From an uncultured Clostridia bacterium (GTDB taxonomy: Bacteria > Bacillota > Clostridia > Christensenellales > Borkfalkiaceae), in contig CALVLN010000002.1 in assembly GCA_944338165.1 (NCBI GenBank), forward strand, positions 238,933-302,932: a stretch of 64,000 bases of DNA, given 5' to 3'. Below the pieces are notes generated by a model, which had not been told where the DNA came from, ran no database searches, and worked only from the letters and a program-made list of their open reading frames with translations. The first letter of the stretch is position 1. Each line of letters begins with the position of its first letter. Both the position numbers and the translations under genes were made by a program. This document shows positions 59,417-64,000 of this stretch, in pieces.

Positions 59417-59520
59417 ATATATCTTATACTATCAAAAAATATAGATGTGATAAACCCATCGGAATTTCCTTCTAAGCGCCCAGGTATACGTCTCGACCGT
59501 ACCGCCATGCTGTCCCGATC
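59401..59520 (-). pseudogene. Orphan Rhs C-terminal tip remnant (cassette iv)
   Basis: After ~45 bp of the conserved cassette start (through CGCCCAGGTATAC on plus) the sequence jumps to a 24-residue end LEGNSDGFITSIFFDSIRYI plus four residues. The whole Rhs core and most of the C-terminal region are missing. The reading frame of the tip is not the frame of the core start, so this is a deletion product kept next to its immunity gene. Confidence 0.55.
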
Positions 59521-59527
59521 ACCATTA

Positions 59528-59556
59528 ATTGTAGCACAGATCGCATATATTGTCAA
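59528..59556 (-). promoter_or_regulatory. Cassette iv promoter
   Basis: -35 TTGACA (59551-59556), 17 bp, -10 TACAAT (59528-59533). Confidence 0.8.
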
Positions 59557-59560
59557 TAGT

Positions 59561-59595
59561 AAAAGAGGGATGCGGATATCCCGCATCCCTCTTTT
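59561..59595 (-). terminator. Cassette hairpin 3
   Basis: AGAGGGATGCGG-ATAT-CCGCATCCCTCT with A/T runs, directly after the family C immunity gene. Confidence 0.9.
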
Positions 59596-59622
59596 GAAAT
59601 TATTCTTATTTTGTCAGCTTTA

Positions 59623-59964
59623 TTATGAATTCTCTAACATCGCCGAAAGAAAAGCAAAGGCAAGTACTTCTATTACGGCAAATATGCGCACATAATTTAA
59701 TACGTCCAAATGACAGCAGTACAAAATGATCACAACGATCATTGCCACTATATTGAGGATATACCCCACAAGCTGCGTTATAAAAACCGAGAACCGAACC
59801 TCCTTTGTATGAGGGTCATATACGCCCCTGCTGAACAAAAACCAAAAATGTTTCAGCTCGATCATCTTTTTGCCTCGTGGTGCACACCTCCCGCCTACTA
59901 TATGGACAACAAAAAAAACACATCCCAAGACACACAATGACAAAATAAGATTTTTTGTGTTCAC
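59623..59964 (-). CDS. Putative membrane immunity protein, family C (cassette iii)
   Basis: A 113-residue protein with three membrane helices. Its GTG start (59962-59964) overlaps the stop of the Rhs fragment (GTGA), the usual toxin-immunity coupling. The C-terminal helix region FITQLVGYILNIVAMIVVII through CCHLDVLNY is identical to that of the protein at 62885-63223, whereas the middle (GGRCAPRGKKMIELKHFWFL) diverges. This pattern suggests a conserved fold with a variable recognition part. Confidence 0.65.
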   Translation of the reverse strand: MNTKNLILSLCVLGCVFFVVHIVGGRCAPRGKKMIELKHFWFLFSRGVYDPHTKEVRFSVFITQLVGYILNIVAMIVVIILYCCHLDVLNYVRIFAVIEVLAFAFLSAMLENS

Positions 59965-61157
59965 TGGATCAATCTCCCGATGAGCGCATTTACAAAAGTA
60001 CCGGTCAAAAGCCATCTTATCGATTTTGCCAGCATACCGCCCTTGATGGATAGCAACTGTCCGTTGGGATTCTGATTGAATGCTTTGGCCAAACTGAGCG
60101 TGATATCATCAATGTGATTTTTGGCTTTGGTAAATATGTTCCCTGCCAGGTTTCGGGCATTGTTCACGCCGGCGCCGCCAGCAAAACCCCATACGCCGCC
60201 GAGCAGTACATCCGTCACAACTCCGAGCACCGTACTCTGCCGCCCGTTGAGCGCATCGCTTGCAATGCCCGAGGCACCGCTCAGCGCGCCGTTCATCACC
60301 GTTGCGCCCAAACGGGAGATCCCGCTCGCACCGATGAGCCCGGATACCGCACCCATGCCCGCGTCGAGCGCAAATTGCCCCCAGTTGAGCTCCCCGGATA
60401 CCGCCTGCGAGGAATACGAGATCCCTGCTCCGACGGCCGCTCCCGCAAAGGCCGCTGCCGCTGCACCGCCCGTGACGACTGCCGCCGCCGCAAGCCCTAC
60501 GACCACAAGGCAGCCCAGCAGCCACTCCCACCATTCCGTCGTGCCGTACGGGTCCGTGTACATGACGGGGTTCCCGCTGCAATAGGCATACAAGTCGATG
60601 CCGCCGACGGTGTGCGGGTCGAGGTATTCAAAACTGTCAGGCGAGATGAACTGCCCGACCGCGGGATCGTAATACCGCGTCAGAAGGTAATAAAGCCCGC
60701 TCTCCGCATCGTAATAATACCCGCGGTAGCGGATGGGGTTGAGTTCCGCGAGCTCCTCGCCGCCTTCCCCCAAAGCTTCCGCCGTCACGTTCCCGAACGG
60801 ATCGTAACTGTATTTTACGAGACAGTTCCCATCGTTGTCCTTGATGAACCGCACGTCGCCAAGCGCATTCTTCAGGTACGTATACGTGCTCCACTTGCTG
60901 CCGTTATAGTAGCGGAACCCGCACATGCCTTCCCTGTCGTACACATACCGCAGCTTCTTCGTTCCCCTGTCCTCGCCGATGAATTTTGCCCCGTCGTAAT
61001 AGAACAGCGTCTCCGTCCCGTTCCCTACCTTTTTGCGGCGGGTACCGTCCGCGCCGTATTCGTACGTATATGTGCCCTTCCCGTACGGCGTGAAGGAGGC
61101 AAGATATCTCCCCCGCGCCCAGGTATACGTCTCGACCGTGCCGCCACGCTGTCCTGA
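59961..61157 (-). pseudogene. Orphan Rhs fragment with family C tip (cassette iii)
   Basis: A 5'-truncated rhs: the frame opens after a TGA at 61158-61160 with no normal start. About 200 residues of Rhs/YD core follow (TYTYEYGADGTRRKKVGNGT, CLVKYSYDPFGNV, then the Rhs-associated core YYDAESGLYYLLTRYYDP and GNPVMYTDPYGTTEWWE). Next comes a Gly/Ala-rich hydrophobic stretch and a ~70-residue end (GAGVNNARNLAGNIFTKAKN ... SIRWLLTGTFVNALIGRLIQ). The end is hydrophobic and matches no nuclease or known toxin. A GTG at 60942-60944 could initiate a 327-residue product. The core is ~95% or more identical to that at 62150-62783 by eye. Confidence 0.8.
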
Positions 61158-61200
61158 TCACCATTAATTTTAACACAGATCACATATTTTGTCAATAGTA
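60530..61200. repeat. ~660-bp direct repeat, copy 1 (Rhs core plus cassette promoter)
   Basis: Nearly identical to about 62150-62825. It covers the conserved core from PYGTTEWW back through the 5' truncation point and promoter to the hairpin of the previous cassette. Confidence 0.9.
61167..61195 (-). promoter_or_regulatory. Cassette iii promoter
   Basis: -35 TTGACA (61190-61195), 17 bp, -10 TAAAAT (61167-61172). Confidence 0.8.
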
Positions 61201-61234
61201 AAAGAGGGATGCAGATATCCCGCATCCCTCTTTT
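61201..61234 (-). terminator. Cassette hairpin 2
   Basis: Same hairpin with one base change in a stem arm (GCAGAT for GCGGAT). Confidence 0.85.
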
Positions 61235-61238
61235 GAAA

Positions 61239-61619
61239 TTATTCTTTCTTCTCCTGATCTTGGGAATCCTCCTCCCTTTCGGTTTTTTCGTAAAAATATC
61301 TAATATAATATTGAATAATAGCGCTAGCTACTCCGATAATAAATGAATAACTTAATCCGAGAAAAAATGCAATTTTTACTCCTGTTACATTTCTGTAAAT
61401 CATGAACGGAATACTTATCACTATCAAATTCAGCGACATTACTATTGACCAAAGTATAAGCCATTTCTTTGATTTATTTGTCCCCTTCCAATGATATAAT
61501 GTGTCTTCAAGAAGCTTTTTCTTAATGTAATTATGATAGTCGATCACTATAATTACTACATCAATCCATGCAAAAAGTAGAAGCACTACAACAAAAGATA
61601 TAATAGTTTCGCTATCCAT
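61239..61619 (-). CDS. Putative membrane immunity protein, family B (cassette ii)
   Basis: A 126-residue protein with four hydrophobic segments and the tail FYEKTEREEDSQDQEKKE shared with the cassette v protein. AGGAG lies just before ATG, 30 bp after the Rhs fragment stop. The N-terminal parts of the two family B proteins differ strongly (MDSETIISFVVVLLLF versus MDIVGYIIAIFVLAII) although their 3' ends are almost the same at DNA level, as expected if recombination keeps the ends and diversifies the middle. AT-rich. Confidence 0.65.
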   Translation of the reverse strand: MDSETIISFVVVLLLFAWIDVVIIVIDYHNYIKKKLLEDTLYHWKGTNKSKKWLILWSIVMSLNLIVISIPFMIYRNVTGVKIAFFLGLSYSFIIGVASAIIQYYIRYFYEKTEREEDSQDQEKKE

Positions 61620-61649
61620 CCTTGCTCCTGAAAGACTCTAAAAAAATCA

Positions 61650-62783
61650 TCATATAAAATACATAATCGTTTCATATATCATTGAAGCAATCGTTGACCA
61701 TTTGGGATTCTTAAACCAAAACCCGGTAGTAAAGCCGTTCACCGTAGAAAGCGCAAGTCCGCTCAACGTCACCTCCTCTCCGCTCGCCGCGCTCGACATC
61801 ACGTATGACGTATTGGAGATCATGATGTTCAGCCCTGCCTGTGCCCCCTTCATCACAAGTTTTCGCATCGCGCTCTTTGCAGGAGTCGCAAGCGCACCTG
61901 CCATACCGCTTGCCGCGCCGGTGATCCCACCGACTGCCGTATCAAATGCCAGCGATCCGTAATCGATATGCCCCTGTACGACGCTTTGCATGACAAGGTT
62001 TACGCCGCCGGATATCCCGGCGCCGATCGCAGCACCCGTCATAGTTCCGCCGACCACGGCGCTGCTCGCTCCCAACGCATAAGCAGCCACACCTGCCGTT
62101 GCCACGGTGACCGCCGCAACAACTACGACAACGGCGATCCCCAGCAGAAACTCCCACCATTCCGTCGTGCCGTACGGGTCCGTGTACATAACGGGGTTTC
62201 CGCTGCAATAGGCGTACAGGTCGATGCCGCCGACAGTGTGCGGGTCGAGGTACTCGAAACTGTCCGGCGAGATGAACTGCCCGACCGCGGGATCGTAATA
62301 CCGCGTCAGAAGGTAATAAAGCCCGCTCTCCGCATCGTAATAATACCCGCGGTAGCGGATGGGGTTGAGTTCCGCGAGCTCCTCGCCGCCTTCCCCCAAA
62401 GCTTCCGCCGTCACGTTCCCGAACGGATCGTAACTGTATTTTACGAGACAGTTCCCATCGTTGTCCTTGATGAACCGCACGTCGCCAAGCGCATTCTTCA
62501 GGTACGTATACGTGCTCCACTTGCTGCCGTTATAGTAGCGGAACCCGCACATGCCTTCCCTGTCGTACACATACCGCAGCTTCTTCGTTCCCCTGTCCTC
62601 GCCGATGAATTTTGCCCCGTCGTAATAGAACAGCGTCTCCGTCCCGTTCCCTACCTTTTTGCGGCGGGTACCGTCCGCGCCGTATTCGTACGTATATGTG
62701 CCCTTCCCGTACGGCGTGAAGGAGGCAAGATATCTCCCCCGCGCCCAGGTATACGTCTCGACCGTACCGCCGCGCTGTCCTGA
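61650..62783 (-). pseudogene. Orphan Rhs fragment with family B tip (cassette ii)
   Basis: Same 5'-truncated rhs core as cassette iii (frame opens after a TGA at 62784-62786). It diverges after DPYGTTEWWE into another Gly/Ala-rich hydrophobic region (VATAGVAAYALGASSAVVGG) and ends SAASGEEVTLSGLALSTVNG then FTTGFWFKNPKWSTIASMIY. The last ~25 residues differ from the cassette v tip while the 20 residues before are the same. An internal GTG at 62568-62570 could start a 306-residue protein. No enzymatic toxin domain recognised. Confidence 0.8.
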
Positions 62784-62825
62784 TCATCATAAATTTTAAC
62801 ACAGATCGCATATTTTGTCAATAGT
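62150..62825. repeat. ~660-bp direct repeat, copy 2 (Rhs core plus cassette promoter)
   Basis: Second copy; differences from copy 1 are scattered single bases. Confidence 0.9.
62793..62821 (-). promoter_or_regulatory. Cassette ii promoter
   Basis: -35 TTGACA (62816-62821), 17 bp, -10 TAAAAT (62793-62798). Confidence 0.8.
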
Positions 62826-62826
62826 C

Positions 62827-62860
62827 AAAGAGGGATGCGGATATCCCGCATCCCTCTTTT
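62827..62860 (-). terminator. Cassette hairpin 1
   Basis: Same 12-bp stem, directly after the family C immunity gene of cassette i. Confidence 0.9.
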
Positions 62861-62884
62861 GAAATTATTCTTATTTTGTCCGCT

Positions 62885-63223
62885 TTATGACAATACTCCT
62901 GAAATAATAAGAAAAACATATATTTCTATTCCGGCAAAAATGAGCACATAATTTAATACGTCCAAATGACAGCAGTACAAAATGATCACAACGATCATTG
63001 CTACTATATTAAGAATGTACCCCACAAGCTGCGTTATAAAAAGCGGAAAAGGAACTTCCCGAGAACCTAAATTTGAATAAACTCCTTGTTCAAACAAAAA
63101 CAAAAAATGCTTTAGTTTTATTGTTTTTTTAGTAGCCAAACACTTCGCCCCAACACAGAATCTAATAAATAAGAGTATAAATGCTAAGACACACAGTGAC
63201 AAAATAAGATTTTTGGCATTCAT
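62885..63223 (-). CDS. Putative membrane immunity protein, family C (cassette i)
   Basis: A 112-residue protein with three membrane helices. Its ATG overlaps the Rhs tip stop (ATGA). The start MNAKNLILSLCVL and the end FITQLVGYILNIVAMIVVII are shared with the cassette iii protein; residues ~15-60 differ (RFCVGAKCLATKKTIKLKHF). The paired tips also differ only in their last ~20 residues, so tip and immunity vary together. AT-rich. Confidence 0.65.
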   Translation of the reverse strand: MNAKNLILSLCVLAFILLFIRFCVGAKCLATKKTIKLKHFLFLFEQGVYSNLGSREVPFPLFITQLVGYILNIVAMIVVIILYCCHLDVLNYVLIFAGIEIYVFLIISGVLS

Positions 63224-63436
63224 TGAACAAAATACCCGATAAATGTATTTAGCAATGTTCCAAATAAAAACATTCGCATTGATTTTGCCAGCATACCGCC
63301 CTTGATGGATAGCAACTGTCCGTTGGGATTCTGATTGAATGCTTTGGCCAGACTGAGCGTGATATCATCAATGTGATTTTTGGCTTTGGTAAATATGTTC
63401 CCTGCCAGGTTTCGGGCATTGTTCACGCCGGCGCCG
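63220..63436 (-). pseudogene. Rhs family C tip fragment fused to the CRISPR array (cassette i)
   Basis: The last ~70 codons of an rhs (GAGVNNARNLAGNIFTKAKN ... GMLAKSMRMFLFGTLLNTFI). From 63277 to 63436 it is almost identical to 60016-60177 in cassette iii. At 63436/63437 the match ends exactly where the first CRISPR repeat begins, so the core and promoter of this cassette are absent. Because the stop overlaps the immunity start, the immunity gene now lacks its normal upstream promoter and could be read from the array instead. Confidence 0.75.
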
Positions 63437-64000
63437 GTGTAATTTTATCAATATCCAACAGAGAACTAAAACCCTTGCCCGTTGCAGATTGCTTTTGCGC
63501 GGGTGTAATTTTATCAATATCCAACAGAGAACTAAAACAGCGATGAAATTATCAATACGGAGCAGAGCGTGTAATTTTATCAATATCCAACAGAGAACTA
63601 AAACTTATACAGCCCGAGAGACCGCATTTTGGACGTGTAATTTTATCAATATCCAACAGAGAACTAAAACTCCTCATTGAAAACGTTGACCCCGGCGCCG
63701 GTGTAATTTTATCAATATCCAACAGAGAACTAAAACTGCTCGTGTACGTTCGGGAAATGTTTTACAGTGTAATTTTATCAATATCCAACAGAGAACTAAA
63801 ACGTCGTACAAACGATATAATCCGGGGTTTGAGTGTAATTTTATCAATATCCAACAGAGAACTAAAACTCGAAGAAAAGAAGCAAGCCGTACTCGAAGGT
63901 GTAATTTTATCAATATCCAACAGAGAACTAAAACTCTTTTTGGGCGGAAAAGTTATAGCCGCTTGTGTAATTTTATCAATATCCAACAGAGAACTAAAAC
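63437..64000 (-). CRISPR. CRISPR array, type II-like, nine repeats and eight spacers (continues past the edge)
   Basis: Nine identical 36-nt repeats start at 63437, 63503, 63569, 63635, 63701, 63767, 63833, 63899 and 63965; eight spacers are all exactly 30 nt. Read on the minus strand the repeat begins GTTTTAGTTCTCTGTTGG and ends AAAATTACAC. The GTTTTAG start, 36/30 sizes and the lack of a strong palindrome fit type II (Cas9), so crRNAs are probably made from the minus strand and the leader and cas genes would lie beyond 64000. The repeat holds TGATAAAAT, an extended -10, near its 3' end, as in some type II-C arrays. No cas gene or tracrRNA is in the window. Confidence 0.95.

Noticed and set aside
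59961..60944. Treating the rhs fragment as an intact 327-residue gene
   Set aside because: The only start is an internal GTG within conserved Rhs core, and the same frame stays open 71 codons further upstream to a TGA. It is better read as a 5'-truncated orphan unit.
58000..63436. Nuclease or deaminase toxin domains at the Rhs ends
   Set aside because: I looked for HNH, His-Cys, deaminase HxE/CxxC and RNase motifs in all five ends and found none; the ends are short and hydrophobic.
1..64000. tRNA, rRNA, insertion sequence or replication origin
   Set aside because: No tRNA cloverleaf, rRNA stretch, transposase frame, terminal inverted repeats or DnaA-box cluster was recognised in the window.

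Overview
The window reads as part of a chromosome of a GC-rich, Gram-positive gut-type anaerobe, probably an uncultured member of the Clostridia (inference). The support is: strong AGGAGG ribosome sites, consensus TTGACA/TATAAT promoters with 17 bp spacers, lipobox lipoproteins instead of outer-membrane proteins, class II GalT, AgrC/LytTR-type two-component systems, BspA-like leucine-rich repeat proteins and a type II-like CRISPR array. Almost all genes lie on the minus strand; only the AraC regulator and tcdA are on plus. No rRNA, tRNA, transposase or cas gene was found.

Layout, left to right. (1) 1-1472: edge of a phage-like or mobile segment, with a KGG-motif protein cut by the window edge, a small acidic protein and an HExxH protein. 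(2) 1593-3186: an orphan sodium-pump decarboxylase beta subunit (OadB/GcdB) plus a small OadG-like membrane protein. They sit behind a promoter and a leader that looks like a yybP-ykoY (Mn2+) riboswitch overlapping a terminator. (3) 3225-6841: galT-galK, divergent from an AraC-family regulator. (4) 6949-7659: tcdA. (5) 7796-28467: a 20 kb operon for cell-surface proteins: a 2717-residue LRR lipoprotein, a membrane protein with an acidic tail, a BatA-like protein, a double-VWA protein, a second LRR lipoprotein and a large lipoprotein. (6) 28957-39860: module A, a LytTR two-component system, two domain-permuted GH3 glycosidases and a CBM lipoprotein. (7) 39925-44976: a pfk-ppx-ppk-mutT operon for glycolysis and polyphosphate. 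(8) 45078-57833: module B, a second copy of the same theme (two-component system, two permuted GH3 enzymes, CBM lipoprotein, helical lipoprotein). (9) 58230-63436: five orphan Rhs-tip/immunity cassettes separated by near-identical terminator hairpins, four of them carrying their own consensus promoter. (10) 63437-64000: a CRISPR array (nine 36-nt repeats, eight 30-nt spacers) fused directly to the last Rhs fragment.

Functionally, modules A and B look like two paralogous surface glycan-degradation loci, each placed behind its own sensor pair, with every enzyme tethered to the membrane and no sugar transporter nearby. The LRR/VWA operon would build a surface adhesion or envelope complex. The right end is a polymorphic-toxin region: the toxin tips and membrane immunity proteins are AT-rich, duplicated and recombined. 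One CRISPR spacer (63671-63700), and the 30 nt of rhs abutting the array, start at the same codon position of an rhs-like reading frame.

Most interesting items: the promoter-armed Rhs tip/immunity cassettes and their link to the CRISPR array; the candidate Mn2+ riboswitch in front of an orphan OadB; the duplicated two-component/permuted-GH3 loci; and an exopolyphosphatase with repeated RGRKP tails.
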